Shown in pieces: positions 9,556 to 17,886 of a stretch of DNA of 18,967 bases (its first letter is position 1; each line of letters opens with the position of its first letter). The notes beneath the pieces were generated by a model. That model had not been told where the DNA came from. It saw only the letters and a program-made list of their open reading frames with translations, and did not search any database. Origin of the DNA: Ignavibacteriales bacterium (GTDB taxonomy: Bacteria; Bacteroidota; Ignavibacteria; Ignavibacteriales; Ignavibacteriaceae); assembly GCA_016709155.1 (NCBI GenBank), contig JADJEI010000004.1, forward strand, positions 1 through 18,967. The letters are read 5' to 3'. The position numbers and the translations under genes were made by a program.

Positions 9556-11033
9556 TAGCGAATGCCCACAGTTAACAGTGAAAATAATTTCAAACTATAT
9601 TTTCGAATATTGGAATAGAAAATGATAATATTGCATAAACTTAATAATGTTACAGGTATGACAAAATCAACATTGGCGAAATTAATAGTACACACAGCAG
9701 TTAGTAGAGAAAACACGAGCAACAACAACTTTATCACTTCAGCCTCCATCAGGAATTTTGTAATAGAATAACCTGTCTCGGCTTTAAGTTTGATCAACAT
9801 TAAGACATTTACAATCATCGTAGTTACAAAATACCCAAGCAACCCCATATTGTTTTTAAATATTAAAAATCCTAAAATAATCCGAATACAACGATTATGA
9901 GATTAATCAACTGAATCATGGCTAGGAAGTAAACTCTTCCGTCCCCATAAAAAATTATAAATTGAAAATCCGAATTTGTTAATTGATTCAGACAAAGAAA
10001 GTATTAGGAAAAAAATTACCGCTTCATCAAACCCAAACCATAATTTAATGAACAATGTAAATCCGATGCTCATTACTCCATACATTAATCCTGCATAAGT
10101 AATACCTAATTTGGAAAGCTTCGAGCCCTCGATGTTTAAGAATAGATTTACTTCTTCCTTAGTTTTTAATGCACTGGCTTTCGGAAGTACGGTGCGGAAT
10201 GTTGTATTGAATAATCCCGTTACACCGGTAGAAAATCGTTGTGCTATTTCATAATATGAAATAGAATTTATACTGTAAAAGTGGCCAAGTGAATATTTAA
10301 TTATCGGGTCTATCATATTTCCAAAAATAGATGCACCTTGAATTCCGATACTAAACGAAGTCATTTGTTTCGCAAGACCAAAACTGAAATTATCAAATGA
10401 CAAAGTTTTCAACGATTTGAACTTATTAAATTTAAATACTAAAATAAAAAAATCAACAGAGATGAAAGTGAGTATAATAGGGATAAATAAATTAAGCTTA
10501 ATTTAAGCAGATATACTATAACAACTGAAATGAAAATGGATAGACTGAGAATTATACTTAGTTTACTAGTAAAGACAAATTCACTATACCCTTCAAAAAT
10601 TGACCTGAAGAAAGTACTAATGTAACGGAAATAAAATCCTGCTCCTAAAATCAGGAAAAAAGTATTAGCATTATCTCGAAAATCAGGACGAATCAGTTTT
10701 TCATCGTTGAGATAGAAATATTCAGCCACCAAAACGATTATAATAAATATTAAAAATCCAAAAACAATAAACAATAAAAATGAAGTTGCAATTACACTAT
10801 TAATCTTTTTTGTCAGGATCATTCTTAAATTCAGCAATATATTTTATTAATGCTGTCCCATAACCAAGATCAATCACTTTCCCAAATCCCCACAAAGAAC
10901 TTAATAAAATCCATCCTCCGAAAATTTGCTCACCATATTGGGACAGATTTAATTTAAGTGTAATTAAAGAAATTATCAGCCCTATTAAGTATTGTAAGGC
11001 AAGCCAGAGAGAATTTCTTTTGTTTTTATTCAT
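9555..11033 (-). CDS. wzx: Wzx-type polysaccharide flippase, frameshifted
   Basis: The joined product is about 490 residues, almost all hydrophobic helices, as in the PST/MATE-like flippases that turn the lipid-linked repeat unit to the outer face of the inner membrane. The start MNKNKRNSLWLALQYLIGLIIS and the following YGEQIFGGWILLSSLWGFGKVIDLGYG are typical of the first two helices of this family. Middle parts (10439-10837, 9903-10412) hold more helices and the charged loop RFSTGVTGLFNTTFRTVLPKA. Frames break near 10810, 10430 and 9880. The tail (9555-9848) has three further helices. It lies 34 bases after the polymerase gene. Confidence 0.82.
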
Positions 11034-11067
11034 GGGAAAATTGTAAACCTCATTCGAGATGGTAGAT

Positions 11068-12464
11068 TTAAGACATTTTAGATTTTAACAATTTCCTATT
11101 AGAAATATTCAAACCTAAAACTATCCCCCACAAAATTATTCCGTGATCCCATAACCAAGCGTCGGTCATGAACATTGAAATAACAATATATACTTGCGCC
11201 CAATTTAATAGCAAGGTTGTAATTTTCTCGTTCCTGTTAGAAGAATAACTCATCGACTCAAAAGATAACCTGATTATATAGAAAAGTAGGATTATGAACC
11301 CGATCAATCCTACAATTCCGGTTCTGTTAAGACAGCAAGAAATGCAATATGGGGATACCTTCCTTCCACATATTCTTCAAATATGAATTGAGGAAGTTTA
11401 TTATATTTTTCACTAATGTAAGGAAATGCATAAATTCCCACTCCAAAAATTGGATTGTGTGAGAAAGCATTGACCGCAGTTGACCAAATAAAAATTCTTG
11501 AAATAATTGAGCTAGTTGCCGCACCTTCTTCATCAAGTATTTGCTGGTTGGATTGTGCTAGCTCCTCCGTCCTTTGAGATATTTCAGGATTGATTGTTTT
11601 TAAAGATATGTAAATACCTCCAACTAAAAAGATCGAAGACAATAAAATTATTATCAAATATCTTTTATTAAGGTTAAAATAATCCGATTTTTTTATTAGG
11701 TATAGAAGAAGCAGAGTAAAGGTTAATATGATCGAGATGAAAGCATTCCTAGTTTGAGTGAATAAAGACGCGACTATCAAAATCAGAGTCAGCAGAGTAT
11801 AAAAAATTTTATTCTGGGATGATGCGAATAATAAAATAATAATTGATAATATGATACCGATTCCAACATAATCTACATACATCACTCCCGCAAATCCGAA
11901 TTCTCGTGAACCTGAAATGACCCCGTTTAAGATCAAAAAAACTCCGTTGATTAGAACCATTCCAAGGTAAAAGACAAGATACTTTTTGAATTGAACCTGA
12001 TCACTGTGTGCTGCAATTGTGAGTAAAACGAGAATGAAAAAGATAAATAAGTTAAATGTTTCCTTAATAGACTCCCATGGTACTTGATTATTAATATATG
12101 ATGGAATAGTCAAAATAAAATAGATTAATAGTGGAGCAACTATCGAACTTCGAAAATCATTGATCGAAATATTTTTAAATGTGATGATAAAGGATAATAA
12201 AAGCACCACTGGCAAGTAAGAAACCCAACTAAAACCGAATAGATATTCTTTAATGAAGAGAAGGATTATGATTAATAAGTATAGAAATTCGAATCTTAGA
12301 GTTAAAAATAGAACGATAGGAATACTTAAAATAAAAATAATTTTGGTTGGATTGCTTCCTATTGCTCCAAATAAAATAACAAGAGGAAACATTAAAAATA
12401 ATATAACGACTAATTCAGTTTTGAAATTAGAAAAATTCAAGATATAACTTTTTACTATTCCCAA
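11068..12464 (-). CDS. wzy: O-antigen polymerase/ligase-like membrane protein (Wzy type), one frameshift
   Basis: A protein of about 465 residues with ten or more membrane helices. Near residue 320 it has RIFIWSTAVNAFSHNPIFGVG, followed by PHIAFLAVLTETGIVGLIGF, the conserved periplasmic-loop pattern of the Wzy_C/O-antigen ligase family (Arg, then H-NP-x-GVG, then the H and TGIxG residues). With Wzx and Wzz next to it, a polymerase joining repeat units in the periplasm is more likely than a lipid A ligase, but the domain does not separate the two. One frameshift near 11310 splits the last 79 residues off. Start at the ATG 12462-12464, 13 bases after the Wzz stop. Confidence 0.85.
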
Positions 12465-12477
12465 TTTGGAATGCTAA

Positions 12478-13650
12478 TTATTTCTCACGGTTAAATCTAA
12501 ATAGCTCATTTCGAAGAATAATTAACTTATTGTTATTTGTATTTTTGAGAAGGTCTAGAATAAACCTGAAAATAGAAATAACGAAAACAATAAATACAGT
12601 AATTAATAATGTGAATATAGTTCTGGGAGGATAGCTTTTCTTTTCCGGAAATGAGGGTGAATCAATAACGCGAAGAATCGGAACAGACTTAATCTCTTCA
12701 AATCTTGCCTGCTCTAATAACGGAATAATAAACTGCAACATGGCAGTATTAATTTCTACATCTCTGAGAAATCTTAAGTAGGTTTTTGCATTTTTAGGTA
12801 AAGATTTTATCGGAAGAAAATAGAATTATCTTTATCTGAGGAAATAAGTTTTTCATACTCATTCCTATATTCATTTAATGAAGTTTCTGCTGTTAAAACT
12901 AAGGGTGAGTCTTTGCCCAATAAATTTTTAAGAATCGTGTACTCTGTTTCTTTAGTACTTAATTCCGCTTCAAGTTTAGAATAGTTCTCTATGATAGATT
13001 TTGTTTGATTTGTGACTTCAAGAAATCTACTACTTTCCTGAAATGCCTGTAACGTATTCTCGGAAGAAGCCAGTTTTTCTTGAATTTCTGAATATCGTGC
13101 TTCCAGAAATATTCTGTTTTCACGTGATTTTGCACTGTTCAATCTGATAACAGACTCATTAACCTCCTTAGTTATGAAATCAACAATCTCCATTGCAAGT
13201 TTGGCATCGCCGGCACGAACAGTGATCTGATAAGCTCCTTCTTCTGTTACCTCAGTTGTAATACTTGATCCTAAGATTTTAATAGCTTCTTCTTTACTTT
13301 CCAAATCATAATAATTTAGTAATTTAAAATTATCAATTACTTTTCAAGGTTTGTACGACTAAATATTATTGTGGTAAAAAAGATTGTAACTCTCAATCGA
13401 ACTCATACCAGACAAACCAAAACCAGCAAAAGGTAAGTTAGAAATACTGCTGGCAATTGAAGAAAGCGGATTTGTTTGTGAATTCTCAACTGCAATAATT
13501 TTTGCTGTAGAATCATACTGCGGTGGAATGAAAAAAAATTAATGAATAGACAGATAGAAGAATAAGAAAGAAAGAAACCAAATAAAATTTTTTATTTCTA
13601 TAAACTAAAATTAAATAGTCTAATAGTTCAATACCCTAATTTTCAGCCAT
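12478..13650 (-). CDS. wzz: Wzz-type chain-length determinant, frameshifts and one in-frame stop
   Basis: First gene of the operon, about 390 residues. After MAEN, an in-frame TAG (13636-13638), then GIELLDYLILVYRNKKFYLV, it has a first membrane helix, PPQYDSTAKIIAVENS (the Wzz strand after helix 1), KVIDNFKLLNYYD, ITVRAGDAKLAMEIVDFI, then a long coiled coil (AKSRENRIFLEARYSEIQEK and onward). The C-terminus has EQARFEEIKSVPILRVID and the proline-rich SPSFPEKKSYPPR just before the second membrane helix, the classic Wzz pattern. No tyrosine-kinase domain is attached. It would set polymer length by working with Wzy in the inner membrane. Frames break near 13530, 13370 and 12805. The TAG is probably a base error, since all later motifs are kept. 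Confidence 0.85.
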
Positions 13651-13770
13651 CTTTTTAATGATTTTTATTTAATAATTTAAAAACTTTAATAAATAATAAT
13701 AGTGATACGTATTGATATGTTAAAAATTAAAAAATCAGACTTAAATAAATAAGCTAATTTTCAATTTTAA

Positions 13771-13791
13771 AGGTTTATGGTGCATAAACCT
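13771..13791. promoter_or_regulatory. Perfect palindrome with 9-base arms (possible operator)
   Basis: AGGTTTATG (13771-13779) and CATAAACCT (13783-13791) are exact reverse complements with a three-base GTG centre. It sits 121 bases upstream of the wzz ATG and is the strongest dyad in this A+T-rich region. The size fits a binding site for a dimeric repressor or activator. It is not followed closely by a T run on either strand, so it is a poor terminator candidate. No known motif matched by eye. Confidence 0.5.
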
Positions 13792-13873
13792 GCAATAATT
13801 GATTTGACTTTATAAATATTTTTATTATTTTTAACCATTAAATATAAACAAAGAAAAGATTTTTTATAGTTCA

Positions 13874-13927
13874 TTTGCTACTGGTCCTAAATAATTTTTA
13901 TTTATTTAACAGAGTAGCAAAAGTTAC
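13874..13927 (+). ncRNA. Candidate structured leader with two competing stems
   Basis: TTTGCTACT (13874-13882) is the exact reverse complement of AGTAGCAAA (13913-13921), a 9-bp stem with a 30-base loop. The second arm can instead fold locally, GTAGC (13914-13918) against GTTAC (13923-13927) with loop AAAA and one G-U pair. These pairings exclude each other, as in attenuators and riboswitches. The element lies directly before a terminator-like hairpin and about 70 bases upstream of the small plus-strand gene. It could be a leader or a short separate RNA. No known class is recognised. Confidence 0.4.
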
Positions 13928-13928
13928 G

Positions 13929-13960
13929 CCGATTTAGGGAACTTCTCTGGTCGGTTTTTT
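13929..13960 (+). terminator. Rho-independent terminator-like hairpin with six T
   Basis: CCGA (13929-13932) pairs with TCGG (13951-13954), and inside it AGGGA (13936-13940) pairs with TCTCT (13944-13948) through one G-U pair and a three-base loop. Six T follow at once (13955-13960). It lies upstream of the first plus-strand gene, so it would act as an attenuator or end a short RNA. Confidence 0.5.
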
Positions 13961-13997
13961 AATTTTATGGAACATCAATATTTAACAAGGAGTCAAA

Positions 13998-14303
13998 ATA
14001 GGAAAATTCGATACTAACTTTTAGACATTCGCAATAATTTAAACGAAAGGAATGAAGCGATGAAAGAAATAAGAGCAAAAATCGAGAATCCTCTATCGGA
14101 GCTTATTAGCGACGATATTTTTGAACTCCTTAGCTCACGGATTGATTGATGAAAAATCCGTTCGTGATTATCAAATCAGAAAAAATTTAAGGTCTTCGCG
14201 CCAGTAAGATTTGTGCAGGGGATGCAATTGAAGCTTCAAGGAAGAATATCCTTACCTGCAATTTGATACGATAAGAAAAATCGTCTATCAAATAAATAAA
14301 TAA
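13998..14303 (+). CDS. Small charged helical protein, unknown function, frameshifted
   Basis: Joined frames give about 102 residues. A strong AAGGAG (13987-13992) sits five bases before an ATA at 13998-14000 that reads on as GKFDTNF, then DIRNNLNERNEAMKEIRAK, so the real start is probably ATG misread as ATA; otherwise the ATG at 14060 begins the protein at MKEIRAKIENPL. The rest reads LISDDIFELLSSR, IDEKSVRDYQIRKK, ASKICAGDAIEKLQEEYPYL and QFDTIRKIVYQINK, and stops at 14301-14303. The last part, a pair of short helices ending in a longer one, resembles a small helix-turn-helix, which is a guess. Breaks lie near 14030, 14145, 14190 and 14240. It has the look of a conserved small protein but I do not recognise the family. 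Confidence 0.6.
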
Positions 14304-14343
14304 TTTAATCTTGATGAATAAACTTCATCAAGAAATTTTAGAT

Positions 14344-14388
14344 GACTCTTTCAGAGGGTTCTCCCCTACCCTTTGAATTTTATGAGTC
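14344..14388 (+). repeat. Long hairpin with C-rich loop between two plus-strand genes
   Basis: TTCAGAGGGT (14350-14359) pairs with ACCCTTTGAA (14368-14377) over ten positions, one being G-U, around the loop TCTCCCCT. An outer stem GACTC (14344-14348) with GAGTC (14384-14388) closes it. It follows the small gene's stop by 40 bases and is followed at once by a second hairpin. It could be part of a terminator, an RNA switch or a processing site. Confidence 0.45.
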
Positions 14389-14389
14389 G

Positions 14390-14427
14390 AGCCCGGTGTT
14401 TCCCGACAGCGGGCTTTATCTATTTTT
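14390..14427 (+). terminator. G+C-rich hairpin followed by T-rich tract
   Basis: AGCCCG (14390-14395) pairs with CGGGCT (14410-14415) around a 14-base loop; TTATCTATTTTTT follows. This is a fair rho-independent terminator for the small gene upstream. The Shine-Dalgarno of the next gene (AAGGAG) begins within a few bases, so the hairpin could also regulate that gene. Confidence 0.5.
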
Positions 14428-14438
14428 TAAGGAGTAAT

Positions 14439-14697
14439 ATGGCAAGCAAATAAAGAAGAAAATTCAAAAACGAATTAACGTTTCACCTTTTCATATTTAT
14501 TTTAAAAAACAAATTACCTATTAATTGCGCCCGGCTCTATTTTGCTCTTACTTGGTTATTATGTAATGGGCAGCGGAGAATGGGACAGCAGTTCATCTCT
14601 GATTTTATCTCCGGTAATATTAATAGCAGCTTATGTTATTATTTTCCCATTATCTCTTTTCTTTAAAAAGAAGAAAGAGGAAATCAAAAGTGAATAA
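14439..14697 (+). CDS. Small two-helix membrane protein, DUF3098-like, frameshifted
   Basis: AAGGAG four bases upstream supports the ATG at 14439. Joined frames give about 85 residues: a basic start (MASK, then RINVSPFHIYFKK), NYLLIAPGSILLLLGYYVMGSG, which is the first membrane helix ending in a short G-rich turn, EWDSSSSLILSPVILIAAYVIIFPLSL (second helix, split here only by the wording), and a lysine-rich tail ending EEIKSE. The layout resembles the DUF3098 family of Bacteroidota, whose function is unknown. Frameshifts lie near 14450 and 14520. It lies between the small charged protein and dprA. Confidence 0.6.
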
Positions 14698-14735
14698 ATA
14701 AATACTCAATCGCTTCACTAATCTAATCTATTCAA

Positions 14736-15850
14736 TTGAGTAAATTAAGCTTTGAAGAATTAACTAACCTTTACACACTCCTTCCGTTGATGGAATCGAT
14801 CCTGCTAAGATTCGTAACTTGTTAGCAAGATTCAAATCAACTGCGAGTATCTTATCCCAAAATAATAATACTACTCTTATCGAAGCTGAAGGAATTAGTA
14901 CCACCCTTGCATCCAAAATTCAGAAGGCAGCCAGAAATAGAAATGAAATAAAAATTGAAGTAGAAAAAGAATTAACTCTCCTTCAAAAAAATTAATGAGA
15001 ATTATCACCGTATGGGATGAAGATTATCCGGATTTGCTTAAAAAAAATTTATGACCCTCCGCTGCTTTTATATTATAAAGGGGAATTATTCAGAATCAGA
15101 TAATTATTGCATCGCCATTGGGGAACACGGGGACCAACAAACTATGGAAAAGTTCGCCGAAAATCGTTTCTGAATTAGCTGCACAGGGAATTACAATTGT
15201 TAGCGGTCTTGCAAGGGAGTAGATTTAATCGCTCATAGAGCAGCTTTAAAAATGGTGGAAGAACAATCTCAGTTATCGGATCAGGATTAGATGTTATCTA
15301 TCCACCGGAAAATAAAAAATTATTTGATGAAATAGCTGAGAAAGGATTAATCATCTCTGAATACATACTCAAGACGAAACCTGACGCACAAAATTTTCCC
15401 AGACGAAATAGAATTATTTCGGGATTAAGTCTTGGTTGTGTGATAATTGAAAGCGGCGCAGAAGGCGGGGCGATGCAAACTGCCCGATTTGCTCTTGATC
15501 AAAACCGGGAGGTTTTTGCCGTACCAGTAATCTTGGGATCCGTCAATCTGAAGGTACGAACTTGCTGATTCAAAGGGAGAGGCAAAGTTGATTCGCACAA
15601 GCGAGGACATCTTATTTGAATTAGAGTTGAAACTGAAAACCAGTCATCGGAAAAAATATTCCTAAACCACATGTTGACTTAAATATTTTGAGGAGAAAAT
15701 TCTTTCCGTTATTTCCGAAAGTGCTGTCCAGATTGATAAAATTGCAGAGCTTACAAAATTTCAACATCGGATTGTCTCGTTCACTTACTATCTCTTGAAT
15801 TTAAGGGGATGGCAAAACAGCTTCCCGGCAAAATGTTCAGTGCATTATAA
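14736..15850 (+). CDS. dprA: DNA-processing protein DprA (Smf), many frameshifts
   Basis: DprA binds incoming single-stranded DNA during natural transformation and loads RecA. Joined frames give about 370 residues. The N-terminal helix-hairpin-helix part reads VDGIDPAKIRNLLARF and EAEGISTTLASKIQKA. The Rossmann-like DNA-binding domain reads ITVWDEDYPDLLKKIYDPP, GITIVSGLARGVD, VIGSGLDVIYPPENKKLFDE, FPRRNRIISGLSLGCVIIE and GAEGGAMQTARFALDQ. The C-terminal winged helix reads QIDKIAELTKF and ends QLPGKMFSAL. The frame is broken about every 100-200 bases. The start is uncertain: TTG at 14736 is the first codon in frame with LSKLSFEELTNLYTLL; no ATG with a good ribosome site is seen. It converges with the methyltransferase, sharing six bases. 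Confidence 0.88.
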
Positions 15851-16857
15851 TTTTTTTTTCTGTAAATAAAATTCTGCCTGATCACCCTCTCCCGATTTGT
15901 TTAATTCCACAGTCTGCTTTTCAAAATCTTAAATCTCATTAGTCGAGAAAATGGATTTGTCTGGATTGACATAAAAAGATCTATCATCTATTAAAGGAAT
16001 ATTTCTTGAATACTGTTCCTCCCCAAAGCTGCCAGCTTCGCGAATCGTAGGTGATCGTTTTAATTTAAAATCCTGAAGCCAAGCTAATTTTCGATCGACT
16101 TTTTTGTATGCAAATACAAATGCCTTGGCGCATCCAGCGAACCCAGTTGCTTTTATAATGTCTGAATGCATAAGAATCACACACAGGAATTCTTAATAAT
16201 AAAAATTTGTTTCTTTTAAAAGTGCGTGTGATTTTCTTCATTATTTTCAGAGCTTTTGGATGTGTTCAAATGAATGGTTAAACATAATAAAATCGAATTC
16301 GCTGTTTTAAATTAAAAAAATCTTGTTTTAAAATTTTTAAACCGTTGGGATATATAATTGTTTGCTCCATAAAAGGATCTATCCCAAGTAAGTTTTCTGA
16401 AACCGGATTCTTTCATTTTGTGAAGCAATATCCCCGTCCGCAAACCGACATCAAGTATAAAATCTTTCAGTTCAACACTTGCTCTTTTGAGTCTTGAAAC
16501 ATAAGTTGGAATCCCAAACTTCTTCAACAATATATTTCCTATAAAAGACGATTCACCCATTGCTGCTCTGTCACGATAATAATTTAGTCGCGCTTTTAAT
16601 TTGCTTTCATGTTTCTGTAAGTAAGTAAAATAATTTGCGGTGATAGTGTTTGGAATAATCAGATGGGGGGTTGAGAATCTGAAGACAGCCGCACGAACTG
16701 CATTGAAGGTATTCAAACACTTCGCGCGTTCCGGAAAGACCATCTCGCGAACTTTTAAAATATTATTATCAGTTGAGTTGCCGCAAATTTCGCGTTTAAA
16801 TCTACGATAGACTTTTTCTAGTACTTTTTCTTTTTCTTCCAGAGAAATTTTAGCCAC
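15845..16857 (-). CDS. Class I SAM-dependent methyltransferase with N-terminal zinc-ribbon-like motif, frameshifted
   Basis: The N-terminus reads REICGN and then, in another frame near 16690, FEYLQCSSCGCLQIL, giving paired cysteines like a small zinc ribbon. Further on come LKARLNYYRDRAAMG and ILDVGLRTGILLHKMKESGF, where two nearby indels turn the expected DVGCGTG (SAM motif I) into DVGLRTG. The C-terminus reads WLQDFKLKRSPTIREAGSFG and IPLIDDRSFYVNPDKSIF, then an in-frame TAA (15929-15931), then DFEKQTVELNKSGEGDQAEF to the stop at 15845-15847. Such enzymes often modify sugars or lipids, but the substrate is unknown. The start is uncertain; GTG at 16855-16857 overlaps the rarA end and no ATG is seen. 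Confidence 0.75.
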
Positions 16858-17886
16858 TCCTTTATTTTTTCTCCTGCCCGTTTCGGTTGGAAAATAAAAT
16901 TGCTTACCGTCTAATTCATTCGGAAAATAATTTTCCTCCACAAAATGATTTTCATAATTGTGAGCATATTTATAATCTTTTCCATAAGAAAGAGCTTTCA
17001 TCAACTTTGTCGGTGCATTCCGCAGATGAAGAGGAACAGGATATAAATTACGATTTCGAACTTCAGCCAAAGCCCCTTCAATCGCTTGATAAGAAGAATT
17101 ACTTCGGTGATGAAGCTAAGTCAACACACTGTGCTAAAATTATTCTTGCTTCGGGCAAACCGATTTTTCAACTGCACTGAAAGCCGCTTCTGCAAGAACA
17201 AGAGCATTGGGAGAGGCATTTCCAATATCTTCTGATGCAAGTACAATCATTCTTCTTGCGATGAATAATGGGTCTTCCCCACCCTCAAGCATTCGTGCCA
17301 TCCAATAAATTGCTGCATCGGGATCGCTGCCTCTGATACTTTTTATGAACGCTGAAATAATATTGTAATGTTCTTCGCCGGATTTATCATAAAATATATT
17401 TTTTTTCTGAACTACATTTTCCAATACTTCTTTGGAAATTTTAATTTGATCAGAATTCATTTCCTGAATGAATGCAGCCTCCAGAATAGTAAGCATTGAT
17501 CTTGCATCGCCGCCGGAAAGATATATTAAAAATTCAGTGTCCATCTCTTCAATTTTAAATTGGGAAAGAAACTCATCTTTGTTAACTGCGTTTTCTAATA
17601 TTTGAGTGAGTTCCTCTTTGCTCAAATCATTTAGGACAAAGACCCTTGCACGTGAACGTAAAGCAGGAATAACTTCGAAGGATGGGTTTTCGGTTGTTGC
17701 ACCAATAGTTTTTTCCCCGAACCCGGAGGACCCAAAGATGAACGAACCAAGAGTATCATTCTCTATCATCAATCGAATAGGCTTCCCCACCCCTAAAATT
17801 TCTTTCTGCCCCTATAAAATCTTCTATGATTTTGGGCGAACCCCTCTTTCGGCAAGCGGAGTTTGAGGGATTTCTATTTTATTCAT
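16818..17886 (-). CDS. rarA: Replication-associated recombination protein RarA (MgsA), frameshifts and an internal gap
   Basis: RarA is an AAA+ ATPase that acts at stalled replication forks. The start MNKIEIPQTPLAER is the family opening. GSFIFGSSGFGEKT is a frame-shifted Walker A (WGPPGSGKTT). It runs almost directly into IGATTENPSFEVIPAL, the sensor 1 region. About 70 residues with the Walker B and DEIHRFN motif that normally lie between are missing. Later parts are intact: YLSGGDARSMLTILEAA, SIRGSDPDAAIYWMARML, RRMIVLASEDIGNASP, and the C-terminal domain with EVRNRNLYPVPLHLRNAPTK and NYFPNELDGKQFYFPTETG. It ends KFLWKKKKKY at the TAG 16818-16820. The ATG at 17884-17886 overlaps the FtsB-like gene by eight bases. 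Confidence 0.9.

Larger units (their letters stand above)
13651..13997. promoter_or_regulatory. Divergent control region between the polysaccharide operon and the plus-strand genes
   Basis: These 347 bases are very A+T rich and contain no gene. They must hold the promoter for the minus-strand operon and for the plus-strand small gene. A TTGACT at 13804-13809 resembles a plus-strand -35 box but has no well-spaced -10 match, and I could not pick a confident Bacteroidota-type promoter. The palindrome at 13771-13791 and the hairpins at 13874-13960 are listed separately. Confidence 0.6.

Noticed and set aside
13911..13960. Cyclic di-GMP (GEMM) riboswitch resemblance
   Set aside because: A GCAAAAG...TTACG stretch looks similar, but the expected helices, GNRA loop and receptor are not present.
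14353..14388. Similarity of AGAGGGTTCT-CCCCTACCCT to a type I preQ1 riboswitch
   Set aside because: The stem and the TTCT in the loop resemble it, but the A-rich tail with CTAA is absent and the next gene is not a queuosine gene.
14341..14437. A 32-codon ORF starting MTLSEGSPLPFEFYES before the DUF3098-like gene
   Set aside because: Its bases are fully used by the two hairpins and it has no ribosome site; the open frame is probably chance.
12478..16180. Reassigned stop codons or programmed frameshifting to explain broken genes
   Set aside because: Different stops (TAG, TAA) are involved, intact genes in the window use normal stops, and shifts go both ways at non-conserved places; errors explain it better.
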